A stretch of 7,482 nucleotides of DNA from Candidatus Omnitrophota bacterium (lineage in GTDB: Bacteria > Omnitrophota > Gorgyraeia > 2-01-FULL-45-10): positions 1 through 7,482 of the forward strand of contig JACROW010000015.1 of NCBI GenBank assembly GCA_016214245.1, written 5' to 3'. Positions 1 to 7,482 of the stretch are shown here, one piece after another. Each line of letters starts with the position of its first letter. Within the stretch, counting starts at the first letter, position 1. The notes beneath the pieces were generated by a model. It made no database searches. It was given only the letters and a program-made list of their open reading frames with translations, and was not told where the DNA came from. A program made the translations under genes and the position numbers.

Positions 1-10
1 AGCGACTCTT

Positions 11-102
11 AAAATTTACGATACCTTAAGGCGATATACAAGGACGCGAAAACTGGACAATTGTATGCTCTACTGCCAGGTTGAGCGGCCATCGTAAATT
101 TT
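11..102. repeat. 12-bp perfect inverted repeat around a 68-base spacer
   Basis: AAAATTTACGAT at 11-22 is exactly complementary to ATCGTAAATTTT at 91-102. The 68 bases between the arms contain weaker pairings, such as ATACAA at 36-41 with TTGTAT at 61-66, and CTGG at 53-56 with CCAG at 76-79. It could close a branched RNA or mark the ends of a small repeat unit. The arms match nothing I recognise. Confidence 0.6.
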
Positions 103-107
103 GGACA

Positions 108-136
108 GCAAATTAGGATGCCTAATCCTAATTTGC
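108..136. repeat. 12-bp perfect hairpin with a 5-base loop
   Basis: GCAAATTAGGAT at 108-119 pairs perfectly with ATCCTAATTTGC at 125-136, leaving the loop GCCTA at 120-124. The stem is AT-rich and is not followed by a T run in either direction, so it is a poor fit to a Rho-independent terminator. It could still protect a 3' end or act as a protein-binding palindrome. Confidence 0.65.
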
Positions 137-147
137 GGCAAGCGGAA

Positions 148-175
148 GCAATGCACGGAAGTTCCGCCTGCATGC
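148..175. repeat. Imperfect hairpin with bulges
   Basis: GC at 148-149 and ATGCACGGAA at 151-160 pair with TTCCG at 162-166 and TGCATGC at 169-175. A150 and CC at 167-168 are left as bulges on opposite sides. A competing stem is possible between GCGGAA at 142-147 and TTCCGC at 162-167, so two mutually exclusive folds exist. With the two preceding repeats this makes a run of three stems in under 170 bases. Confidence 0.5.
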
Positions 176-188
176 TAAAACGAAAAAT

Positions 189-1079
189 TTAAGGGCGAGG
201 GTGAAATTGTTTGTGAATGGCCTTTAGCCTCTCCTTATTTATATGCGTATATATTTGAGTTGTGGATATGTCTACATGTCCCAGCATCTCCTGAACGACC
301 CTCAGATCCGCGCCCCTTTCCAGGAGGTGCGTCGCAAAAGAGTGACGCAATGTGTGGGGCGCTATATCCTTCTTGATACGGGCTTTCTTAGCATATCTTT
401 TGATCATCTTCCAGAACGACTGCCTCGAGACCTTCTTCCCGAGCCTTGTTAAGAATAGATGCGCGTCTTGCCTCTGTTTCAATAGCCGCGGCCTCACCTT
501 CTCCATATATCTTGAGATAGAATTTCGCGCGACTTTACCTATCGGCACCATCCTCTCCTTCGAGCCCTTTCCTTTACATTTTATGAACCCTACATCTAAA
601 TTCAGCCCATCTGTGGAAAGCTCCACTATTTCCGAGACCCTCATCCCTGTCGCATAGATAAGCTCCAATGCGGCCTTGTCCCTTATCCCCATCCAGTCCC
701 TTACATCCGGCGCAGCCAAGAGTCTGTCGACTTCGTTTGCACCCAATACATTAGGAAGGGGCCTGATAAGCCTTGGAGATTCCAGGATGCCGGCAACGTC
801 ATCTTTCGCAAGCCGTTCCTGAACGAGAAATCTATAGAATACCTTTATCGCCGCAAGCGCCCTTGATATCGAATTGCTTGATAAACCATTGTCCTTCAGA
901 TGTAACAGGTGGCTTGTCACATCCTGCCTTTTCACATTATCGATATCTTTTATTCCTTTAGATTCTAGATAATTGATAAAGCGAAAGAGGTCCGCCCTGT
1001 AAGAGCTCACTGTATTTTTGCTCAGTCCCCTTTCCACTGAAAGATAATTCAGAAATTCGTTTATCAGCTCTGTCATCAT
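189..1079 (-). CDS. xerD: Tyrosine recombinase of the XerC/XerD family
   Basis: Site-specific tyrosine recombinase of the kind that resolves chromosome dimers at dif in the cytoplasm. The 296 residues match the usual 295-300. The N-terminal SAM-like core-binding domain covers about residues 1-90 and the catalytic domain about 110-290. All catalytic residues are visible: R147 (in ATGMRVSE), K171 (in KGKGSKER), H242 and R245 (HTLRH), H268 (LGH) and the nucleophile Y277 (IYTH). This spacing is almost that of E. coli XerD. The start ATG overlaps the stop of the upstream hydrolase gene by four bases (ATGA), and a second ATG follows directly. No close Shine-Dalgarno sequence is seen, so translation probably depends on coupling. 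XerC and XerD are hard to tell apart by eye and a lone Xer is possible, so the symbol is tentative. A mobile-element integrase is unlikely, given the short housekeeping-type architecture and operon position. Confidence 0.93.
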   Translation of the reverse strand: MMTELINEFLNYLSVERGLSKNTVSSYRADLFRFINYLESKGIKDIDNVKRQDVTSHLLHLKDNGLSSNSISRALAAIKVFYRFLVQERLAKDDVAGILESPRLIRPLPNVLGANEVDRLLAAPDVRDWMGIRDKAALELIYATGMRVSEIVELSTDGLNLDVGFIKCKGKGSKERMVPIGKVARNSISRYMEKVRPRLLKQRQDAHLFLTRLGKKVSRQSFWKMIKRYAKKARIKKDIAPHTLRHSFATHLLERGADLRVVQEMLGHVDISTTQIYTHINKERLKAIHKQFHPRP

Positions 1080-1702
1080 GTCAGAAACGGGTTTGACCCT
1101 TTTTCTCTGCCGATCGTCGAAGGCTCGCCATGGCCGGGGTAGATGATCGTATCATCATCAAAAATCAATAATCTTTCCCTTATCGACTTCAGGAGCGCTT
1201 GCTCGTCCCCATAGGTGAAGTCTGTGCGGCCTATGCCGCCATTGAAGAGGCAATCGCCGGTAAAGACGATATTATCGTACTTTATTGAGATGGAGCCGGG
1301 CGTGTGGCCCGGCGTATGTATTATCTCAAGCCGGAGGCCTCCTAAGTCAACCGTGTCCCCATCTTCCAAAAACTTGCTTGCTCGCGGTGAGGCGAACGGG
1401 AATCCAAACATGCTCGATAAATTCTTATTGGAATCCGTAAGAAAATCTTCATCAAGCCGATGTATGTAAATCGGCGCATCGAAATATCCGTTCGCCGCGA
1501 TGTGGTCTCCATGACCATGGGTATTTAAGATGAACTTTACTTTAAGCTTTTCGCGAACGAGGAGTTCCTTTATCCTGGCCGGTTCAGCTCCGGGATCTAT
1601 TAGACAGGCATCTTTTATATCCGGGTCTGCAAGACAATAGCAGTTCACGGCCATCGGCCCGACCACTAAACTCTTTAAAATGAACTCAAATCCCTTCCTC
1701 AA
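1076..1702 (-). CDS. Metallo-beta-lactamase-fold hydrolase, YcbL/glyoxalase II-like
   Basis: Cytoplasmic two-metal hydrolase of the metallo-beta-lactamase fold, 208 residues. It is probably a short glyoxalase II-like thioesterase acting on glutathione-type or related thioesters; the substrate cannot be read from sequence. Metal ligands are clear: H62, H64, D66 and H67 in THGHGDH, H133 in TPGHTPGS, D150 in TGDCLF and H191 in PGHG. The segment after D150 (NGGIGRTD) is typical of YcbL-type proteins. The C-terminal substrate-binding domain of full-length glyoxalase II is absent, as usual in this subgroup. The start is a TTG overlapping the lipoprotein stop as TTGA, with GAGG seven bases upstream. 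No ATG appears until residue 17, inside the conserved first strand, so TTG is the best start. The stop overlaps the xer start by four bases. Confidence 0.9.
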   Translation of the reverse strand: MRKGFEFILKSLVVGPMAVNCYCLADPDIKDACLIDPGAEPARIKELLVREKLKVKFILNTHGHGDHIAANGYFDAPIYIHRLDEDFLTDSNKNLSSMFGFPFASPRASKFLEDGDTVDLGGLRLEIIHTPGHTPGSISIKYDNIVFTGDCLFNGGIGRTDFTYGDEQALLKSIRERLLIFDDDTIIYPGHGEPSTIGREKGSNPFLT

Positions 1703-2199
1703 GCGCCATCCTCGTAACTCACTTTAAGATAATCTTTCACTTTTTTATAGCTGAACTCCCTTTTGATGGCGCGGTCTTCCTTTTCAAGCGTCCTCTTCAC
1801 GTAGTCCTTGTTCCACTGCGTCAGTTCCTCATTGAATATGATATCCTTAACCTTAACCAATTTATCTATATGGGTTTTAAGCTGATCAGCCTTCTCCTGA
1901 ACCAATATATTCTGCATATCGCTTAAGTTTCCGATAATCTCTTCAATACATCTCATATCCTTTTTGTGATTTTGGCCGAGGACGCTTATCAATTCGGACT
2001 GCCATGACGTCCAGAAGGCGTAGTGTTTTTTATACAATTCCGGCGTCGGCTTCTTCTCGTATTTCCGTACCTGGTAGATGCGCGGCATCTTTACAGGCTC
2101 TTTCTTTTTCCTCGTGAACTTCTTCCTCATCGTCTCGCAGCCTGTGAGATTCGCGAGAATGAAAAATATAAGAACCAGCGCAAGTGCCCTCTTCATCAT
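1699..2199 (-). CDS. Small lysine-rich lipoprotein of unknown function
   Basis: I do not recognise the family. The 166 residues begin with a lipoprotein signal peptide: K3 and R4, a hydrophobic core at 5-17, and the lipobox LTGC at 18-21 with C21 as the lipidated residue. Residue +2 is Glu, so by the E. coli rule export to the outer membrane is possible. After C21 comes a very basic linker (22-50, with a KKK run), then a Trp/Tyr-containing segment (about 55-75) and probably alpha-helical, charged sequence to the end, perhaps coiled coil. Start choice: a TTG at 2211 would add four residues and overlap ligA, but GGGGTGA at 2207-2201 fits the tandem ATGs at 2199 and 2196. The first lies one base after the ligA stop; the second has slightly better spacing. 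The gene is clearly in the ligA operon, but its role is unknown. Confidence 0.8.
   Translation of the reverse strand: MMKRALALVLIFFILANLTGCETMRKKFTRKKKEPVKMPRIYQVRKYEKKPTPELYKKHYAFWTSWQSELISVLGQNHKKDMRCIEEIIGNLSDMQNILVQEKADQLKTHIDKLVKVKDIIFNEELTQWNKDYVKRTLEKEDRAIKREFSYKKVKDYLKVSYEDGA
1710..1713 (-). promoter_or_regulatory. Shine-Dalgarno sequence supporting the TTG start of the hydrolase gene
   Basis: On the minus strand GAGG ends seven bases before the TTG codon at 1702-1700. This good spacing, together with the TTGA overlap with the preceding stop, supports TTG as the real start codon rather than an internal ATG. Confidence 0.5.
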
Positions 2200-2200
2200 T

Positions 2201-4943
<2,743 letters not shown>

Positions 4944-4951
4944 CGTTTTAG

Positions 4952-5227
4952 CTAGAACCTTATGTCGAAGTTCTTAAATTCGCCGGTTGCAGCCGACCAT
5001 TCGAGATCAACATCTTTGATGCAATGTTTAAGTGCCTCATTTATCTTTTTTAAAAATTCTTTCAGTGTGGATTCCCTGCCTTCGCAAATAGCTTCGACGC
5101 GGCCGTCATCCAGATTCTTCACCCAGCCGGCCAAGCTTAAGGAGGCGGCTACGCGTTCGACTGTGTACCTGAACCCTACGCCTTGGACATAACCGGAATA
5201 ATAAGCGTGAATGCGTTTATCCTTCAT
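4952..5227 (-). CDS. acyP: Acylphosphatase
   Basis: Hydrolyses the carboxyl-phosphate bond of acyl phosphates such as carbamoyl phosphate or 1,3-bisphosphoglycerate in vitro; cytoplasmic, and its physiological role is still unclear in most bacteria. The 91 residues match the usual 90-95. The phosphate-binding loop GYVQGVGFR (12-20) ends with the catalytic R20, and N38 in GWVKNLDDG is the second catalytic residue. The alpha/beta sandwich is complete to the final DIRF. The ATG overlaps the stop of the upstream ATP-pyrophosphatase gene by four bases (ATGA), so the two are translationally coupled. It is a stand-alone acylphosphatase, not the N-terminal part of HypF. Confidence 0.95.
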   Translation of the reverse strand: MKDKRIHAYYSGYVQGVGFRYTVERVAASLSLAGWVKNLDDGRVEAICEGRESTLKEFLKKINEALKHCIKDVDLEWSAATGEFKNFDIRF

Positions 5228-5922
5228 CTCTCGCTGCAGGCCGGTTCATTTTGAACTGGCACTAAATCACAATAGTAGAAGTGGCCGTTCCTTAAAACGA
5301 TTTCCCCCGTCTCATATGATATGCCCTTCTGGAATATTGGCCCGTCATATACAAATGTATGAAATTCTCCGTTCTCACCACAAGGGTCAACGGAAGGAGG
5401 CAGTTCTGACAAAAATTTGTGATCGAAACGTCTGCCGACAAATCGCTTATCTAAGATATTTGAATCTATACAGGTGACGACCGCCTTAAAACCCAGATCT
5501 ATGAACGCGCGAGCAAGCTGGGCTGTATCCTGTTTCCATATAGGAAACATGCCTTTCATTCCAATCTTTGATAGATTATCTTCCCGGTATCTTCTCAAAT
5601 CTTCCAAAAATATATCACCAAAAACTACGGTGGATACGCCTCTATTCATATATCTCGTTAAGGCTTCCCGCATCTTGGATTCATATTCTTCATTGGAAGA
5701 GCTTTTTGAAATGAATACCCTTTCTAAGGGAATTCCCAAGAAGTTAGCCTGTTGTTCAAGTAGAATTCGCCTCACACCATGCATGCTTATTCTATCGTAG
5801 CCTTCTGTTATGGTCGTCAATAGCGCCAATATCTCATAGTCATATTTCGTCTTTAGCTCATAGAGGGCCATGGCACTATCCTTGCCGCCACTCCACGCAA
5901 ATAGAACTTTCTCCCTCATCAT
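5224..5922 (-). CDS. Dph6/DUF71-type ATP-pyrophosphatase (PP-loop amidotransferase-like)
   Basis: Member of the MJ0570/Dph6 (COG2102, DUF71) group, which activates a carboxylate with ATP and, in eukaryotes and archaea, amidates diphthine on elongation factor 2. The 232 residues show the PP-loop SGGKDS (11-16), FGDI (101-104), RYREDNL (111-117), PIW (127-129) and the hallmark DPCGENGEFHTFVYDGP (179-195). Bacteria lack EF2 and diphthamide, so the common label 'diphthine-ammonia ligase' should not be taken literally; the true substrate is unknown. Some bacterial DUF71 proteins have been linked to cobalamin salvage, but nothing here supports that. It opens the seven-gene operon, 16 bases after tRNA-Pro. 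Two ATGs start the frame and either may be used. No Shine-Dalgarno sequence precedes them, and AGGGAG lies just inside the coding region. Confidence 0.9.
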   Translation of the reverse strand: MMREKVLFAWSGGKDSAMALYELKTKYDYEILALLTTITEGYDRISMHGVRRILLEQQANFLGIPLERVFISKSSSNEEYESKMREALTRYMNRGVSTVVFGDIFLEDLRRYREDNLSKIGMKGMFPIWKQDTAQLARAFIDLGFKAVVTCIDSNILDKRFVGRRFDHKFLSELPPSVDPCGENGEFHTFVYDGPIFQKGISYETGEIVLRNGHFYYCDLVPVQNEPACSER

Positions 5923-5938
5923 TATAATGGTTATAAAA

Positions 5939-6016
5939 TGGTCGGGGCGGACAGATTTGAACTGTCGACCTCTTGGTCCCGAACCAAGCGCGCTAAACCA
6001 ACTGCGCTACGCCCCG
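5939..6016 (-). tRNA. tRNA-Pro (anticodon CGG), CCA encoded
   Basis: On the minus strand a full cloverleaf can be drawn. The 7-bp acceptor stem is CGGGGCG with CGCCCCG, the D stem is GCGC/GCGC, and the anticodon stem CTTGG/CCAAG encloses the loop TTCGGGA with anticodon CGG (reads CCG). The T stem is GACAG/CTGTC with loop TTCAAAT. Discriminator A is followed by an encoded CCA at 5941-5939. The C1-G72 pair is characteristic of bacterial tRNA-Pro. The body is 75 bases plus CCA. It stands between the TIGR04073-like gene and the Dph6-like gene on the same strand. No terminator separates it from the latter, so co-transcription is likely. Confidence 0.96.
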
Positions 6017-6028
6017 AGATCCCTATAT

Positions 6029-6056
6029 CTTATAGTTAACATAATATTTTAGCACA
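6029..6056 (-). promoter_or_regulatory. Possible promoter of tRNA-Pro
   Basis: On the minus strand TATAAG at 6034-6029 could be a -10 box. It would start transcription a few bases before the tRNA 5' end at 6016. The best -35 (TGTGCT at 6056-6051, spacer 16) matches the consensus poorly. The AT-rich 40-base leader is the only place for a dedicated tRNA promoter, but readthrough from the strong promoter at 6444-6472 is an equally good explanation. Confidence 0.3.
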
Positions 6057-6084
6057 GAACGATGAGACTGGCAAATAAAAAAGG

Positions 6085-6420
6085 CTACCAGACCATATCT
6101 TCGAGGAAGAACTCCGGGTTTTTAAGGATGGGTTTGTACTGTCTCGGGAAAGGTATAGGAAAAGTCGCAATCTCATATACGCCCACAACAGCCCTAACGC
6201 CGGTCATAATTATGCCCTTCAAAAATCCATAGGTCACAGCGGCCATGGGCCCATCGCTATTGTTAACCCTTTGGGTCTGCTCCGGTATCTCTAAGGGTGA
6301 GGTGATCACATTGCAGAAGCCGCGGCCTAACTTTTTTAAGGCTGTATCGCAATAGGCTGACCTTGTCGAACTGAATACAAATACAGATATCAATATGATT
6401 GCAAATGCTTTCCTTAGCAT
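6085..6420 (-). CDS. Exported protein of the exosortase-associated TIGR04073 type
   Basis: Small secreted protein of 111 residues resembling the TIGR04073 family, named for its co-occurrence with exosortase (PEP-CTERM/EpsH-type sorting) systems; the molecular function is unknown. An N-terminal signal peptide is clear: R3/K4, a hydrophobic core at 5-17, and probable cleavage after SAYC at residue 24 (A at -3, C at -1; not a lipobox). The mature part shows the family pattern: KLGRG (30-34), SPLEIP (41-46), a Gly/Ala-rich amphipathic stretch (60-80), VGVYEIATFPIP (79-90), and PRQYKPIL (92-99). The protein has no membrane anchor after the signal and likely acts in the periplasm or at the outer membrane. 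It has its own strong promoter and Shine-Dalgarno sequence and seems monocistronic or linked only to tRNA-Pro. No exosortase gene is in the window. The family call is from memory of motifs. Confidence 0.8.
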   Translation of the reverse strand: MLRKAFAIILISVFVFSSTRSAYCDTALKKLGRGFCNVITSPLEIPEQTQRVNNSDGPMAAVTYGFLKGIIMTGVRAVVGVYEIATFPIPFPRQYKPILKNPEFFLEDMVW

Positions 6421-6425
6421 CTAGA

Positions 6426-6433
6426 CCCTCCTT
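6426..6433 (-). promoter_or_regulatory. Strong Shine-Dalgarno sequence of the TIGR04073-like gene
   Basis: AAGGAGGG on the minus strand, with five bases between it and the ATG at 6420-6418. It is the best ribosome binding site in the window and contrasts with the weak or absent sites of the coupled operon genes. Confidence 0.8.
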
Positions 6434-6443
6434 GTTGATACTA

Positions 6444-6472
6444 AATATACCACAAAATCATCACATTTTCAA
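6444..6472 (-). promoter_or_regulatory. Sigma-70-type promoter of the TIGR04073-like gene
   Basis: On the minus strand the -35 box TTGAAA (6472-6467) and the -10 box TATATT (6449-6444) each match five of six consensus bases and are separated by the ideal 17 bases. Transcription would start near 6437, leaving a leader of under 20 bases that holds the Shine-Dalgarno site. The -35 box begins about ten bases after the ribE stop, so this promoter splits the riboflavin genes from what follows. Confidence 0.75.
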
Positions 6473-6481
6473 ATAACTTTA

Positions 6482-7117
6482 TTAAAATCCCTTCGCCTTT
6501 AAAAATTCTTCTGTAATCTTATCGTCCTTTTCTAATCCGCTAGACCTCGCGATATATTTTCCGATGATATCGAACTCTATATTCAATCCATCGCCTCTTC
6601 TTTGCAATCCCAAAGTCGTCGCTTCTAAAGTATGAGGTATGAGATAAACATTGAATCTATTCTCTCTTATCCGGCCTATCGTAAGGCTTATGCCGTCTAT
6701 AGCTATCGAACCTTTTTCAACGATCAGATCGATGAATTCTTCCGGGATAGCAATATCCATCGCGATATCATCGCCAATCCTTCTGGCATCCTTTATCTCG
6801 CCGACACAATCTATGTGGCCTAAAACGAAATGGCCGCTGAAAGGAACGCCTGCCTTAAGCGAATCTTCCAAATTGACTAGATTCTTAGTCTTCAAGGTCT
6901 TTAAGTTTGTTTTACGAATGGTCTCGTCCACTACATCGAACGATAAGATATCACCCTTCTTCTCCTTCACTGTGAGGCATGCGCCGTTCACTGAAACGCT
7001 GTCACCGATATTCACGCTCTTAAATATATCCTTGGATTGTATTGCAAGCTTATATAGGTTTCCAGCCCTGGAGAGCTCATGAACTCGGCCTATTTCCTTA
7101 ATTATGCCTGTGAACAT
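6482..7117 (-). CDS. ribE: Riboflavin synthase, alpha chain
   Basis: Catalyses the last step of riboflavin biosynthesis, dismutation of two 6,7-dimethyl-8-ribityllumazine molecules; cytoplasmic homotrimer. The 211 residues match the usual 200-215. Two lumazine-binding beta barrels follow each other. The N-terminal barrel (1 to about 95) starts with the hallmark MFTGII and contains SVNGACLTV (42-50). The second barrel (about 96-190) opens with GHFVLGHID and contains IAIDGISLTI and IPHTLEATTL. The C-terminal helix to residue 211 is trimer-forming in the family. AGAGG seven bases before the ATG is a good Shine-Dalgarno site, located inside the end of ribD, whose stop is two bases upstream. The symbol ribE follows Gram-positive/common usage (called ribC in E. 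coli). Confidence 0.97.
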   Translation of the reverse strand: MFTGIIKEIGRVHELSRAGNLYKLAIQSKDIFKSVNIGDSVSVNGACLTVKEKKGDILSFDVVDETIRKTNLKTLKTKNLVNLEDSLKAGVPFSGHFVLGHIDCVGEIKDARRIGDDIAMDIAIPEEFIDLIVEKGSIAIDGISLTIGRIRENRFNVYLIPHTLEATTLGLQRRGDGLNIEFDIIGKYIARSSGLEKDDKITEEFLKAKGF

Positions 7118-7119
7118 AT

Positions 7120-7482
7120 TTAAGCCTCTGCTTCTATTAAAATATCTTTTAAAAATCTTTTTATCGTCATATTCTTCAATGTGACAACCTCCCCCATCGT
7201 CTTTATGCCGCTGCCTTCGACAGATGTTATCGCATCCCGGCCGCCGATTATCTTAGGAGCTATAAAGAATAAGAATCTATCCGCAAGATGCTCCTCTATC
7301 AAACTTGCTATCAACTCCCCGCCGCCTTCGACCAGGATATGCACAATGCCTCGCTTCGCTAAAATTTTAAATAAATCTTTCAATGCGATCCTGCTACCCT
7401 TTCCCTTAGCTATTAGAACCTCCGCGCCCTGTTTTTCGTAATTCAATGTTACAAGCGACCTTTTCCTGGTGACGATCACCAG
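7120..7482 (-). CDS. ribD: RibD reductase domain, 3' part only (cut by window edge)
   Basis: C-terminal 120 residues of the riboflavin biosynthesis reductase domain, which reduces 5-amino-6-ribosylamino-pyrimidinedione phosphate with NADPH. The open frame runs through base 7482 (the last codon there reads Leu), so the ATG near the edge is internal and the gene is partial only because of the window. Visible hallmarks are the glycine-rich LVEGGGELIASLIE and the following FFIAPKIIGG, both typical of the RibD C-terminal dihydrofolate-reductase-like domain. In most bacteria an N-terminal deaminase domain precedes it; this must lie beyond the window. The stop is two bases before the ribE start, indicating one transcript. 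Confidence 0.93.
   Translation of the reverse strand: MVIVTRKRSLVTLNYEKQGAEVLIAKGKGSRIALKDLFKILAKRGIVHILVEGGGELIASLIEEHLADRFLFFIAPKIIGGRDAITSVEGSGIKTMGEVVTLKNMTIKRFLKDILIEAEA

Larger units (their letters stand above)
1..188. other. Gene-free tail after the xer gene, rich in inverted repeats
   Basis: No convincing reading frame is present on either strand. The stretch lies downstream of the last gene of the minus-strand operon. It holds three successive self-complementary elements (11-102, 108-136 and 148-175), plus the 8-bp palindrome CCTTAAGG at 24-31 and a short direct repeat TGGACA at 54-59 and 102-107. None of the stems is followed by a run of T on either strand, so a classic intrinsic terminator is not visible. 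What lies to the left of base 1 is unknown, so the region may be the start of a longer intergenic element. Confidence 0.7.

Noticed and set aside
76..90. GTTGAGC (80-86) as an integron attC core site next to a tyrosine recombinase
   Set aside because: It fits GTTRRRY, but no matching RYYYAAC partner lies at a suitable distance and the recombinase is a housekeeping Xer type lacking visible IntI features.
5939..6016. tRNA-Pro as the attachment site of an integrated element carrying the tyrosine recombinase
   Set aside because: The recombinase is nearly 5 kb away at the end of a housekeeping operon, no repeated tRNA 3' end is seen, and no phage or plasmid genes are present.
5870..6052. Plus-strand 60-residue frame across the tRNA
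   Set aside because: It reads the antisense of tRNA-Pro and the start of the Dph6-like gene. The peptide beginning GRTDLNCRPLG is a well-known false protein produced by translating tRNA antisense.
6065..6091. T run after the TIGR04073-like gene as an intrinsic terminator
   Set aside because: A TTTTTT run (complement of 6077-6082) follows the stop, but only 3-5 bp stems can be drawn before it and none is GC-rich, so a terminator is not supported.
6651..7082. Plus-strand 143-residue open frame inside ribE
   Set aside because: Antisense shadow of a clearly conserved riboflavin synthase gene, without a ribosome binding site or family motif.

Overview
This window is a densely packed stretch of bacterial chromosome in which every gene I can support lies on the minus strand, so transcription runs from base 7482 towards base 1. 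It holds ten protein-coding genes (one cut by the right edge), one tRNA-Pro gene, one very good sigma-70-type promoter, and a 188-base gene-free tail rich in inverted repeats. The genes are mostly housekeeping. The best taxonomic hint is the small exported protein at 6085-6420, which resembles the 'exosortase system-associated protein' family TIGR04073. That family is known mainly from the PVC group (Verrucomicrobia, Lentisphaerae, Omnitrophica). With the tight operon, moderate GC content and a Lys-rich lipoprotein of no recognised family, a member of Candidatus Omnitrophota or a relative is my best guess. This is an inference, not proof.

Right end (7482-6482): the 3' part of ribD (reductase domain) is followed after two bases by ribE (riboflavin synthase alpha chain), so this is the distal part of a riboflavin operon. 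Neither ribBA nor ribH follows. About ten bases after ribE a consensus-like promoter (TTGAAA - 17 bases - TATATT) and a strong Shine-Dalgarno sequence drive the TIGR04073-like gene. Next comes tRNA-Pro(CGG) with an encoded CCA.

Centre and left (5922-189): starting 16 bases after the tRNA is a seven-gene run whose joints are nearly all overlapping or within a few bases. In order it encodes a Dph6/DUF71-type ATP-pyrophosphatase, an acylphosphatase, a calcineurin-like metallophosphoesterase, NAD-dependent DNA ligase LigA, a small lipoprotein of unknown function, a YcbL-type metallo-beta-lactamase-fold hydrolase and a XerC/XerD-type tyrosine recombinase. Four-base stop/start overlaps (ATGA or TTGA) occur at three joints and one-base gaps at two, indicating one translationally coupled operon. 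LigA and Xer serve DNA replication and chromosome resolution. The three upstream genes handle nucleotide or phosphate chemistry. No single pathway unites all seven.

Left tail (1-188): no gene, but three successive self-complementary elements. These are a 12+12 inverted repeat spanning 11-102, a 12-bp hairpin at 108-136 and a bulged hairpin at 148-175. They could be a non-canonical operon end, a structured RNA, a dispersed repeat, or (least certain) a recombinase-type site next to xer. I see no CRISPR array, insertion sequence, prophage or defence cassette.
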